A DNA stretch of 10,926 bases from CAVSZB01 sp964420395 (GTDB taxonomy: Bacteria; Krumholzibacteriota; Krumholzibacteriia; LZORAL124-64-63), in NCBI GenBank assembly GCA_964420395.1, contig CAYQTJ010000101.1, positions 1 through 10,926 on the forward strand. The letters are read 5' to 3'. The notes beneath the pieces were generated by a model that made no database searches, had not been told where the DNA came from, and saw nothing but the letters and a program-made list of their open reading frames with translations. Position numbers and translations under genes: made by a program. Below, in pieces: positions 1-6,468 of the stretch; position 1 is the first letter of the stretch, and the number at the start of each line of letters is the position of its first letter.

Positions 1-509
1 GGCGCCGGCGCCACGGCGACCGCCGGCGGCCGGCGCTCGGCGCGCCCCTCGGCCAGCACCGCCAGGAACAGCGCGGCCCCCCCGAGCGTCACCCCCATGT
101 CGGCGACGTTGAAGGTGTAGAAGCGATGGACGCCGATCCCGAGGTCGATGAAGTCGACGACGAGCCCATGGTAGAAGATCCGGTCGACCAGATTGCCCAG
201 CGCCCCGCCCAGGATCGCGGCCAGCGCGCCGCGCCGCAGGCGCCGGTCGCGGGGGCCGCGGACATAGAGCCAGATCAGCAGCAGGGAGGTCACGACGCTG
301 ACCCCGACCAGCAGCCAGCGGCCGTCGTGGAAGAGTCCCATCGCGGCGCCGGGGTTGCGCACGTAGCCGAAGCGAACGAAGTCGCCGATCACGCGCACGC
401 CGCCCCGCAGGGCGTCGGCCTCGGCCAGGACGACCCGCTTGGTGCAGAAGTCCGTCACCAGGACGGCGGGCGCCCAGAGCCACGGGGGGAGGGAACGAAG
501 AGGGCTCAA
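1..509 (-). CDS. lspA: Lipoprotein signal peptidase (signal peptidase II), 3' end cut by window edge
   Basis: This inner-membrane aspartyl protease cleaves the signal peptide from diacylglyceryl-modified prolipoproteins. The first 169 residues are visible and no stop is reached. Seen directly: D20 in TM1 (TDFCTK), N52 in YVRNPGAAMG, GGALGNLVDR with N106 and R110, VVDF with D119, and FNVAD with N134 and D137. By family knowledge D119 and D137 match the catalytic Asp pair and the others match conserved active-site residues. Four hydrophobic stretches fit the four-helix fold, and the last ends near residue 155, so little of the protein is probably missing. The start is a TTG overlapping the upstream stop as TTGA, four bases after AAGGAGG. 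No ATG, GTG or TTG lies close upstream in frame, and the next GTG falls inside TM1. The overlap implies translational coupling to the DksA-like gene and ileS; ileS-lspA linkage is common in bacteria. Confidence 0.95.
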   Translation of the reverse strand, partial: MSPLRSLPPWLWAPAVLVTDFCTKRVVLAEADALRGGVRVIGDFVRFGYVRNPGAAMGLFHDGRWLLVGVSVVTSLLLIWLYVRGPRDRRLRRGALAAILGGALGNLVDRIFYHGLVVDFIDLGIGVHRFYTFNVADMGVTLGGAALFLAVLAEGRAERRPPAVAVAPA

Positions 510-883
510 TCGGCCTCCTTCTCCTCCTTCTCCTTGCAGGCGATGCAGAGCCGGGTGTACGGCAGCGCCTTGAGGCGCTCGATCGCGATCTGGCCGTTGC
601 ACGACTCGCACCGGCCGTAGGTGCCGTCCTCGATGCGCGTGAGCGCCTCCATGATGTGGTAGAGGTAGCGGCCCTCGGTCGTGGCGAACTGGATGGTGGC
701 CTCGTACTGGTACTCGTCGGTGCCCTGGTCGGCCATGTGATTCGAATGCGCCTTCGCCAAGTCGGGGCCGGGGCCGTCACCCTCGTGCTTGATGATGTTC
801 GAGTGCTTGGCGAGGGACTTGCCCACCCTGTCCCGTTCCGCCTCGAGCAGGCGCCGGAAACGCTCCAGATCGGTCTTCCTCAT
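506..883 (-). CDS. DksA/TraR-family C4 zinc-finger protein
   Basis: This 125-residue protein has an N-terminal helical part (about 1-85, coiled-coil-like) and a C-terminal four-cysteine zinc finger: C92-x-x-C95 in YGRCESCNGQIAIERL and C113-x-x-C116 in RLCIACKEK. This is the DksA/TraR layout, whose members bind RNA polymerase in the secondary channel and change promoter output, classically with ppGpp. The tip of the helical hairpin reads ADQGTDEYQYEA (51-62). E. coli DksA has DxxDxA there, and here the two Asp residues are one position further apart with no following Ala, so full DksA function is not assured and no symbol is given. It ends in a Lys/Glu-rich tail. The ATG overlaps the ileS stop as ATGA and follows GGGAGG by six bases. 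It sits between ileS and lspA in one tightly packed unit, so it is likely co-transcribed with both. Confidence 0.9.
   Translation of the reverse strand: MRKTDLERFRRLLEAERDRVGKSLAKHSNIIKHEGDGPGPDLAKAHSNHMADQGTDEYQYEATIQFATTEGRYLYHIMEALTRIEDGTYGRCESCNGQIAIERLKALPYTRLCIACKEKEEKEAD
514..535 (-). promoter_or_regulatory. Purine-only tract with several Shine-Dalgarno cores ahead of lspA
   Basis: The last codons of the DksA-like gene (Lys/Glu-rich tail) form a 22-nt run of only A and G on the coding strand. It carries AAGGAG, AGGAGG and a final AAGGAGG, the last ending four bases before the lspA TTG. The final copy decides the lspA start. The upstream copies may help load ribosomes on the overlapping cistron; that part is inference. 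Confidence 0.6.
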
Positions 884-3800
884 GATCCGCCTCCCGGCTC
901 GGCCGACCGTCTGGCCAGGGCCACCACGATCCGCACGTCGTCCACCGTGAACTCCTCGCGATGGGGCATGGCGTCCTCCGCCCCGACCAGCACCGCCAGC
1001 GTCTCGCCGGCAATCCGCGCCCCGTGGCCCGCCATGACCCGGTCCACGCGCGGCCCGCCGCCCACGGCCAGCCGGATGCGGTCCGAAACCTCGAGGCCGC
1101 TCCGCTTGCGCAGGTTCTGCACCCGGTTGATGATCTCGCGCGCGAGCCCTTCGTCAACCAGTTCCTCGGTCAGCGTCGTATCGAGCGCCACGGTAAAGCC
1201 GTTTCCGGTGACCGCAACATGGGGCGGAACCCCGGCCTCGGTCACTCCCGCCTCCGCGGCGGTGATTTCCAGGCGCTCCCCCTCCAGGTCCAGTTCCACC
1301 CGTCCCTCGGCGCGCAGCGCGGCCACCTCGGCCGGCGACATCGCCGTGATGCGCCGCGCCGCCAGCGGCGCGCGCGGGCCGAAGCGCGGGCCGAGCGCCC
1401 GGTAGTTGGGGCGCGCCGCCAGCGTCAGCACCCTCAGCGGGTCGTCCAGCGCCACGACCTCCCGCACGTTGAGTTCCTCCGCGACCAGGGCCGCCACCGC
1501 CGGATCGCCGGTCAGCCGCACGGCCCGACCGTCGGTGCCGTGCACCAGCAGCCGCCCGAGCGGCTGCCGCGTGCGCAGCCCGGCGTCCTGGCGCAGGGCG
1601 CGGCCGAGGCCGACCACCTCCTGGGCGGCGGTCATGAGCGCCTCGAGCGATTCGTCCCGCAGCGCGGCGTCGGGCAGCGGGAAGTCGGCCAGGTGCACGG
1701 AGGTGTCCGGATCGACGTGTGCGCGCAGCCCGCGATAGAGCTCCTCGGCGACGAACGGCACGAACGGCGCCAGCAGGCGCAGCGACGTCTCGAGCACGGT
1801 GTGCAGCGTCGTGTAGGCCGCGCGCTTGTCGGGCGTGGTCTCGCCCTTCCAGAAGCGGCGCCGGCAGAGGCGCACGTACCAGTTGCTGACGTCGTCCACG
1901 ACGAAAGCCCCGACCGCCTTGGCGGCCCGGGTGAAATTGAGCTCGTCCAGCGCCGACCGCGCCTCCTCCACGACCGTCTGCAGACGGCTCAGCACCCAGC
2001 GGTCGAGCAGCGCGGGCGCCGTGCCGGTCGCCGGCGCGCCGGCCGCCGGCGCGACGAAGCCGTCGAGGTTCGCGTAGAGCGTGAAGAAGACGTAGGTGTT
2101 CTCCAGCGTGGCCAGCAGCTTGCGCTGCGCCTCCTTCACCCCCTCGCGGTCGAAGCGGGTCGGTACCCAGGCCGGCGAGGCGGTCAGCAGGTACCAGCGG
2201 AGCGGGTCGGCCCCCTCGACGCGCAGGATGTCGCGCGGGTCGACCGCGTTGCCCTGCGACTTCGACATCTTCTTGCCGTCCCGGTCGAGGATCAGCTCGT
2301 GCACGAGGCACGACTTGTACGAGCTGCGGCCGGTCAGGAAGGTGGCGATGACCAGCATCGTGTAGAACCAGCCGCGGGTCTGGTCGATCCCCTCGCTGAT
2401 GAAGTCCGCCGGGAACTGCGACTCGAACAGCTCCCGGTTGGCGAACGGGTAGTGGTACTGGGCGAACGGCATCGCCCCGGAGTCGAACCAGCAGTCGATG
2501 ACCTCCGGGGTGCGGCGCATCGTGCCGCCGCAGCCGGCGCGGCAGGCGAACGTGACCTCGTCCACGAAGGGGCGGTGCGGATCGAGCCGGCCGCAGTCGC
2601 GCCCGCTCCAGGCGGTGAGATCGGCTCGGCAGGTCGGCATGGCCTGGGCGCCGCAGCCGTCGCAGATCCAGACGTTCAGCGGGGTGCCCCAGTAGCGGTT
2701 CCGGCTGAGCGACCAGTCGACGTTGGTGGCCAGCCAGTTGCCGAACCGCGCCTGCCCGACCTCGGGCGGCATCCAGCGGATGTCGGCGTTGGCCGCCTCC
2801 AGCCGCTGCCGGAGCTCGCTCGTACGGATGAACCACGCCGGCGTGGCGTAGTAGATCAGCGGGGAGTCGCAGCGGTCGTGGAACGGGTAGTCGTGCGTGT
2901 AGGGAGCGTCGGCCAGCAGCTGACCGCCCTCCCGCAGGTCGGCGATGATCCGCTGGTCGGCCGCCTTCACGTGCGTGCCGGCGTACGGCGGCACCTCGTC
3001 GGTGAACTTCCCCTCGGCATCGACCGGGCAGAAGACCGGCAATCCGTGCGCCTGTCCGGCCTGGAAGTCCTCCTCGCCGAACGCCGGCGCGAGGTGGACG
3101 ATGCCGCTGCCGGTGTCGAGGGTGACGTAGTCGGCCGGCACCACGCGGAACGCCGCCGCGCGCAGGCCCTCCGGCAGGAACGGGAAGAGCGGCAGATAGC
3201 GCCGTCCGACCAGGTCGGACCCCTTCAGGCTGCCCAGCACCTCGACTGCGCCGGCGCCGCCGAGGAGTTCGAGGCGCGCCTCGGCCAGGATCAGCGTCTC
3301 GCCGCCCTGGCGCACCCGCACGTAGTCGAACTCCGGGCCGACCGCGAGACCGACGTTGGCCGGCAGCGTCCAGGGAGTGGTGGTCCAGGTGACGAAGTGC
3401 TCGTCGGCGTCGGCGGCGCGCAGGCGCACGGCGATCGCCGGATCGGTGACCTGGCGATAGCCGCTGGCCATCTCGTGGCTCGACAGCGGCGTGCCGCACT
3501 GCGTGCAGTAGGGCACCACCTTCAGGCCGCGGGTGAGCAGGCCGGCCTCGCCGAAGCGCGACAGGATCCACCAGACCGACTCGATGTACTCCGGCTCGTA
3601 TGTGACGTAGGGATCGTCGAGATCGATCCAGTACCCGATCGCGGCGGTGAACTCGTCCCAGTCGCCCTTGCAGGACCAGACGCTCTCGCGACAGGCGGCG
3701 TTGAACCGCTCGATCCCGTAGGCCTCGATCGCGCGGCGCCCCTGGATGCCGAGGCGCTTCTCGACCGCGCGCTCGACCGGCAGCCCGTGCGTGTCCCACC

Positions 3801-4068
3801 CCGCCTTGCGCAGGACCCGGTGCCCGGTCATGGTCCGGTAACGGCACATGACGTCCTTGCAGAGGCGCGCCATCACGTGGTGCACGCCCGGCAGGCCGTT
3901 GGCCGTGGGCGGGCCCTCGTAGAAGACGAAGTCCGGCGCCCCCTCCCGCTGCGCGATGCTGCGCCGGAAGACGTCGCGCTCGCGCCAGAAGGCGCTGACC
4001 AACCGCTCCGACTCCGCATCGTGGAACTTGCGCGCGAGCGGCGGATAGAGCTGGGGATCCTTGTCCAT
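880..4068 (-). CDS. ileS: Isoleucyl-tRNA synthetase, type 2 (eukaryote-like)
   Basis: This class I synthetase charges tRNA-Ile with isoleucine in the cytoplasm. At 1062 residues it fits the longer type 2 IleRS. Features in order: FYEGPPTANGLPGVHH (49-64), where GVHH (61-64) takes the place of HIGH; WDTHGLPVE; YCTQCGTPLSSHE; the editing-domain motif TWTTTPWTLPAN (227-238) and GEED ending at D334, matching the conserved editing Asp; cysteine pairs CDGCGAQ and CRAGCGG; WFDSGAMPFAQ; KMSKS at 600-604; then the anticodon-binding domain with NWYVRLCRRRFW. PTANGxPGxHH is the type 2 form; type 1 has PYANGxIHIGH. Known for the family: type 2 enzymes resist mupirocin, and the GxHH form is reported to be hyper-resistant. 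The ATG is chosen from the start of homology; its ribosome site (GAGG three bases away, or AGGA further off) is weak. The frame stays open upstream across punA, but that is a shadow. It follows punA by 53 nt and overlaps the next gene by ATGA. Confidence 0.97.
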   Translation of the reverse strand: MDKDPQLYPPLARKFHDAESERLVSAFWRERDVFRRSIAQREGAPDFVFYEGPPTANGLPGVHHVMARLCKDVMCRYRTMTGHRVLRKAGWDTHGLPVERAVEKRLGIQGRRAIEAYGIERFNAACRESVWSCKGDWDEFTAAIGYWIDLDDPYVTYEPEYIESVWWILSRFGEAGLLTRGLKVVPYCTQCGTPLSSHEMASGYRQVTDPAIAVRLRAADADEHFVTWTTTPWTLPANVGLAVGPEFDYVRVRQGGETLILAEARLELLGGAGAVEVLGSLKGSDLVGRRYLPLFPFLPEGLRAAAFRVVPADYVTLDTGSGIVHLAPAFGEEDFQAGQAHGLPVFCPVDAEGKFTDEVPPYAGTHVKAADQRIIADLREGGQLLADAPYTHDYPFHDRCDSPLIYYATPAWFIRTSELRQRLEAANADIRWMPPEVGQARFGNWLATNVDWSLSRNRYWGTPLNVWICDGCGAQAMPTCRADLTAWSGRDCGRLDPHRPFVDEVTFACRAGCGGTMRRTPEVIDCWFDSGAMPFAQYHYPFANRELFESQFPADFISEGIDQTRGWFYTMLVIATFLTGRSSYKSCLVHELILDRDGKKMSKSQGNAVDPRDILRVEGADPLRWYLLTASPAWVPTRFDREGVKEAQRKLLATLENTYVFFTLYANLDGFVAPAAGAPATGTAPALLDRWVLSRLQTVVEEARSALDELNFTRAAKAVGAFVVDDVSNWYVRLCRRRFWKGETTPDKRAAYTTLHTVLETSLRLLAPFVPFVAEELYRGLRAHVDPDTSVHLADFPLPDAALRDESLEALMTAAQEVVGLGRALRQDAGLRTRQPLGRLLVHGTDGRAVRLTGDPAVAALVAEELNVREVVALDDPLRVLTLAARPNYRALGPRFGPRAPLAARRITAMSPAEVAALRAEGRVELDLEGERLEITAAEAGVTEAGVPPHVAVTGNGFTVALDTTLTEELVDEGLAREIINRVQNLRKRSGLEVSDRIRLAVGGGPRVDRVMAGHGARIAGETLAVLVGAEDAMPHREEFTVDDVRIVVALARRSAEPGGGS

Positions 4069-4085
4069 CGTCCTCGTGGTCCTGT

Positions 4086-4117
4086 GACGGCCGGCGCGGT
4101 CGGGGCGACGGCCGGCG
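4086..4117. repeat. 11-bp direct repeat in the punA-ileS gap
   Basis: GACGGCCGGCG occurs at 4086-4096 and again at 4107-4117, a period of 21. Each copy contains the self-complementary GCCGGC, so the pair could also form a short stem. It lies between the punA stop and the ileS start. It may be chance in GC-rich DNA, and no function is assigned. Confidence 0.4.
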
Positions 4118-4121
4118 TGAT

Positions 4122-4952
4122 TCAGGCGGCCGGGAGCCGCCGCAGGAAACCGGTCACCAGCGCCTCCAGCTTCGGCGTCGCCGCGCCGGCGGTGCGGATG
4201 ATCTCCTCGACATTGGCCGGGTGCAGGGCGTCGGGGAAGCAGGCGTCGGTCACGACCGACACGCCCAGCACCTTCAGCCCCGCGTGCACCGCCACCAGGC
4301 ACTCCGGCACGATCGACATGCCGACGGTGTCGGCGCCCACCGCGCGCAGGAAGCGGTACTCGGCGGCCGTTTCCAGGTTCGGGCCGGCCACGGCCACGTA
4401 GACCGCGCGCCGCAGCGGCAGGCCGGCCGCCAGCGCCACCGCCTCGAGCAACTCGACGTGGGCCCGGCAGTACGGCTCCGACATGTCGGGGAAGCGCGGT
4501 CCGAGCCGGTCGTCGTTCGGTCCGATGAGCGGATTGTCGCCCATCAGGTTGATGTGGTCGGTGATGACCGTCAGGTCGCCCGGGCGCAGCTGCGGGTTCA
4601 TCCCGCCGACGGCGTTCGACATGATCAGCGTCGACACGCCGAGCGCCTTCATCACCCTGACCGGCAGGGTGAGCTGCTGCATCGAGTAGCCCTCGTAGTA
4701 GTGGACCCGCCCCTGCATCGCCATGACCGGCTGCCCGCCGAGCATGCCCAGCACCAGGTTGCCGGCGTGGCTCTCGGCCGTGGAGGGGGCGAAGTGCGGG
4801 ATCTCCTCGAACGGAACGGTCAGCACCGCGTCGATCTGCGCGGCCAGATCGCCCAGCCCGGTCCCGAGGATCAGGCCGACCCGCGGAACGAAACCGGTGC
4901 GCCCCCGCAGGTGCGCCGCAGCCGCTTCGATCTGGCCCCAGATGCCGCTCAA
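4122..4952 (-). CDS. punA: Purine nucleoside phosphorylase, trimeric (PNP-I) type
   Basis: This purine-salvage enzyme phosphorolyses purine (deoxy)nucleosides to free base and (deoxy)ribose 1-phosphate. At 276 residues it is normal for the trimeric class. Visible: phosphate-loop GTGLG (30-34), SHAGNLV with H62, GRVHYYEGY (81-89), NAVGGMN (113-119), GPNLETAAE with E194, GMSIVPE with M212, and VTDAC with D236. Spacing from E194 to M212 and D236 equals E201, M219 and N243 of human PNP, so D236 sits where 6-oxopurine enzymes have Asn. That may broaden activity to adenosine-type substrates (inference). The start chosen is TTG at 4952, six bases after GGGGAGG. A TTG ten codons upstream overlaps a likely -10 box and has no ribosome site. 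The gene has its own candidate promoter and is followed by ileS after 53 nt. The alternative, MTA phosphorylase, is less likely because the YYEGY and NAVGGMN motifs are PNP-like. Confidence 0.93.
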   Translation of the reverse strand: MSGIWGQIEAAAAHLRGRTGFVPRVGLILGTGLGDLAAQIDAVLTVPFEEIPHFAPSTAESHAGNLVLGMLGGQPVMAMQGRVHYYEGYSMQQLTLPVRVMKALGVSTLIMSNAVGGMNPQLRPGDLTVITDHINLMGDNPLIGPNDDRLGPRFPDMSEPYCRAHVELLEAVALAAGLPLRRAVYVAVAGPNLETAAEYRFLRAVGADTVGMSIVPECLVAVHAGLKVLGVSVVTDACFPDALHPANVEEIIRTAGAATPKLEALVTGFLRRLPAA

Positions 4953-4958
4953 GACGTG

Positions 4959-4965
4959 CCTCCCC
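4959..4965 (-). promoter_or_regulatory. Ribosome binding site fixing the punA TTG start
   Basis: GGGGAGG on the coding strand lies six bases (CACGTC) before the TTG at 4952-4950. No comparable site precedes the TTG at 4982, so this site decides the start. Confidence 0.7.
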
Positions 4966-4980
4966 GGCGATGGACGGGAC

Positions 4981-4989
4981 AAAATAGCA
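4981..4989 (-). promoter_or_regulatory. Candidate extended -10 promoter element of punA
   Basis: The coding strand reads TGCTATTTT, an extended -10 form (TGn then TATTTT, four of six matches to TATAAT), inside an AT-richer island with TTTCATTTTC about 22 bases further up (5011-5020). No good -35 is found at 17-18 nt spacing. Transcription would begin near 4974, leaving a leader of about 22 nt that contains the ribosome site. It lies downstream of the divIVA hairpin, as expected for a new transcription unit. Confidence 0.35.
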
Positions 4990-5068
4990 TGGTCGGGTCC
5001 GGCGCGACAGGAAAATGAAAGCCGCTCGCAGCGCGCGGCCGGGCCGCCGCGCCCCCCCGGAACGGCTG

Positions 5069-5094
5069 CGGGCGGCCCGCGGGGGGGCCGCCCG
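5069..5094 (-). terminator. Perfect 10-bp GC hairpin after divIVA, probable terminator without U-tract
   Basis: CGGGCGGCCC at 5069-5078 pairs perfectly with GGGCCGCCCG at 5085-5094 around a six-base loop. It begins 27 nt after the divIVA stop and precedes the punA promoter candidate. No T run follows on the coding strand, so it is not a classical intrinsic terminator. It could terminate as a hairpin alone, assist Rho, or protect the 3' end of the mRNA. Confidence 0.45.
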
Positions 5095-5121
5095 TGCCGT
5101 CACGCCGAGTTCGTCCGCGGC

Positions 5122-6039
5122 CTAGAGGTCGTTCAACCCGCGGGTGAAGGACTCCATGTTCCAGGTGCCCGCGCGCTCGCGCGCCGCCGGATCGGCCGGC
5201 TTCGCTTCGGCCGTCGCCGCCTCGCGATCGAGCGCGGCGACCTCCTCCTGCACCGCGTGCAGCGGCTCGAGCAGTTCGTCCACGTCCTCCGGCCCGAGGT
5301 CGGCGCCGGAACGGGGCGCCGGGGCAGGTGCGGTCGCGACCGGCTCGGCCGGGCGGGGCGCCGGCGTGTCGCTCCACGACTCGGCGCGGGGCGCCGCCTC
5401 GGCCCGCCACGGGTCGGCGGCGGGGCGCTCGGTGCCGGCCGCGGCGCGGCCCGGCTCGTAGTCGCGCCACTCGTCCCGGGCGCTCTCGCTCCGCGGCCGC
5501 TCCGGTGCGGCGGGGGACTCGCCCGCGGGACGCTGGGGCGCGGCCGCCTGGCGCGGGGCCTGCCCCATCAGCCGGCGGTCGAGCTCGTCGAAGTCGGTCC
5601 GGTGGTTCTCGATGAACTGGATCTGCGCCTCGGCCAGCCCCTTCACCCGGGCCAGGAACGCCTCCTTCTCCTTGTGGAGATCGATGACCTCGCGCCGCAG
5701 CTCCGCCGCCTGCCGGCGGTAGTTCTCGGTCGCCTGCTGCGCCTTCATCTCGGCGTCCTTCAGGATCAGGTCCGCCTCCTTGCGCGCGTTGTCGCGCGCC
5801 TCGGCGAGCACGCGCTCGGCGGTCATCAGCGTATCGCGCAGGGTCTTCTCCATGTGGCGGTACTCCTGGATCTTCTCGTCGAGTTCCAGGATCCGCTCGC
5901 GCAACTGCTTGTTGTCCAGCAGGACGGCCTCGTACTCATCGGCCACGGTGGTCAGAAAGGCCTGGACCTCCTCGGCGTCGTAGCCGCGCATGCCCTTCTT
6001 GAATTCCTGCTTGCGGACGTCCAGAGGAGTGATCCTCAT
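5122..6039 (-). CDS. divIVA: DivIVA-domain cell pole / division organiser
   Basis: DivIVA proteins bind curved membrane at poles and septa and recruit partners. This one has 305 residues. The N-terminal domain reads MRITPLDV then FKKGMRGYDAEEVQAFL (13-29) and aligns without gaps to B. subtilis DivIVA: M17-R18 fall where F17-R18 insert into the membrane, so a hydrophobic plus Arg pair is kept. A long charged coiled coil follows (about 30-157). Then comes a Pro/Ala/Arg-rich, probably disordered linker (about 159-250), a short acidic helical part (EDVDELLEPLHAVQEEVAAL) and the tail GTWNMESFTRGLNDL. The ATG at 6039 follows GGGAGG by five bases and starts exactly at the family N-terminus; a GTG further up (6108) lacks a ribosome site. 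It lies downstream of yggS and yggT and upstream of ileS, as in the Gram-positive ylm-divIVA region. Partners and the type of growth it directs are unknown. Confidence 0.92.
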   Translation of the reverse strand: MRITPLDVRKQEFKKGMRGYDAEEVQAFLTTVADEYEAVLLDNKQLRERILELDEKIQEYRHMEKTLRDTLMTAERVLAEARDNARKEADLILKDAEMKAQQATENYRRQAAELRREVIDLHKEKEAFLARVKGLAEAQIQFIENHRTDFDELDRRLMGQAPRQAAAPQRPAGESPAAPERPRSESARDEWRDYEPGRAAAGTERPAADPWRAEAAPRAESWSDTPAPRPAEPVATAPAPAPRSGADLGPEDVDELLEPLHAVQEEVAALDREAATAEAKPADPAARERAGTWNMESFTRGLNDL

Positions 6040-6075
6040 ACTGACCTCCCGGGTTGGGCCCGGCCCTTGGGGACA

Positions 6076-6095
6076 CCGCGCGGACGGCCGCGCGG
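6076..6095. repeat. Perfect 8-bp GC hairpin between yggT and divIVA
   Basis: CCGCGCGG at 6076-6083 recurs at 6088-6095 after a four-base loop. The octamer is its own reverse complement, so the copies form a perfect stem with a tetraloop. It lies in the 85-nt gap, 36 nt before the divIVA ATG. No T run follows. It may be an mRNA-stabilising or processing stem, or a weak attenuator. Confidence 0.5.
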
Positions 6096-6124
6096 CCCGG
6101 AATCGCACGCTTTCGCGACCCTTC

Positions 6125-6385
6125 TCAGCCCCCGGCCAGGAGCCGGCTGGCTAACTGTATCAAAAGGAATGCCAGAAGCGGAGAGAGATCAAGGCCCGGG
6201 ATCGGCACCAGGGGGCGCAGCAGCCGCAGGACCGGCTCCGTGATCCGAAACACCATGACCAGAGAGGGATGGCTCGGCTGCGGGTTGACCCAGCTCAGGA
6301 TGACGCGGGCCAGGATCAGCCAGGAGTACACCTTCAGCAGAGCCAGCAGCAGACGGATCGGGAACATCGTGCCGCCTCCCGGCAT
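6125..6385 (-). CDS. yggT: YggT-family integral membrane protein
   Basis: This small membrane protein has 86 residues and a single YggT repeat; E. coli YggT has two. There are two hydrophobic segments, about residues 8-32 and 63-83. Between them are the family motifs ARVILSWVNPQP, FRITEPVLRLLRPLVPIP and GLDLSPLLAFLL. The role of the family is poorly defined: it has been linked to osmotic shock tolerance, cell division and, in chloroplasts (YlmG), nucleoid or photosystem organisation. Two starts are possible. The ATG at 6385 follows GGAGG by six bases, and an ATG six codons later (6367, giving MFPIRLL) also has GGGAGG seven bases upstream. The longer form is listed, but the shorter begins where family members usually do. 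It follows yggS by 83 nt, a pairing conserved in many bacteria. Confidence 0.9.
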   Translation of the reverse strand: MPGGGTMFPIRLLLALLKVYSWLILARVILSWVNPQPSHPSLVMVFRITEPVLRLLRPLVPIPGLDLSPLLAFLLIQLASRLLAGG

Positions 6386-6468
6386 GGTCTTCCTCCGCGC
6401 AGATGTGGCCGGAAAATGGCCGCCGGCCCCGCCCCGGAGGGCGGCGCCTCCCCCCGGCCGCGCGCCGC

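Noticed and set aside
126..620. Plus-strand frame opposite lspA and the DksA-like gene
   Set aside because: The minus strand encodes a clear LspA with all active-site residues. The plus-strand product has no recognisable motif.
4086..4117. T-box or other riboswitch ahead of ileS
   Set aside because: The gap is 53 nt, with no T-box consensus sequence or antiterminator layout. Only a short direct repeat is present.
961..4401. Open frame of 1146 codons on the plus strand antisense to ileS and punA
   Set aside because: It is a shadow of GC-rich coding sequence: composition is Arg/Ala/Gly/Val-heavy, no family motif is seen, and it runs opposite two unmistakable enzymes.
4069..5103. In-frame upstream extension of ileS by 345 codons
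   Set aside because: The extension reads through punA in another frame with low-complexity Arg/Gly/Ala sequence. IleRS homology begins at the ATG at 4068.
6040..6108. 23-codon N-terminal extension of DivIVA from a GTG
   Set aside because: DivIVA homology starts exactly at the ATG at 6039, which has GGGAGG at the right distance. The extension spans a perfect hairpin and has no ribosome site.
6436..6451. GGAGG/CCTCC short inverted repeat between yggS and yggT as a terminator
   Set aside because: The stem is only 5 bp, no T run follows, and similar short stems are expected by chance in sequence this rich in G and C.
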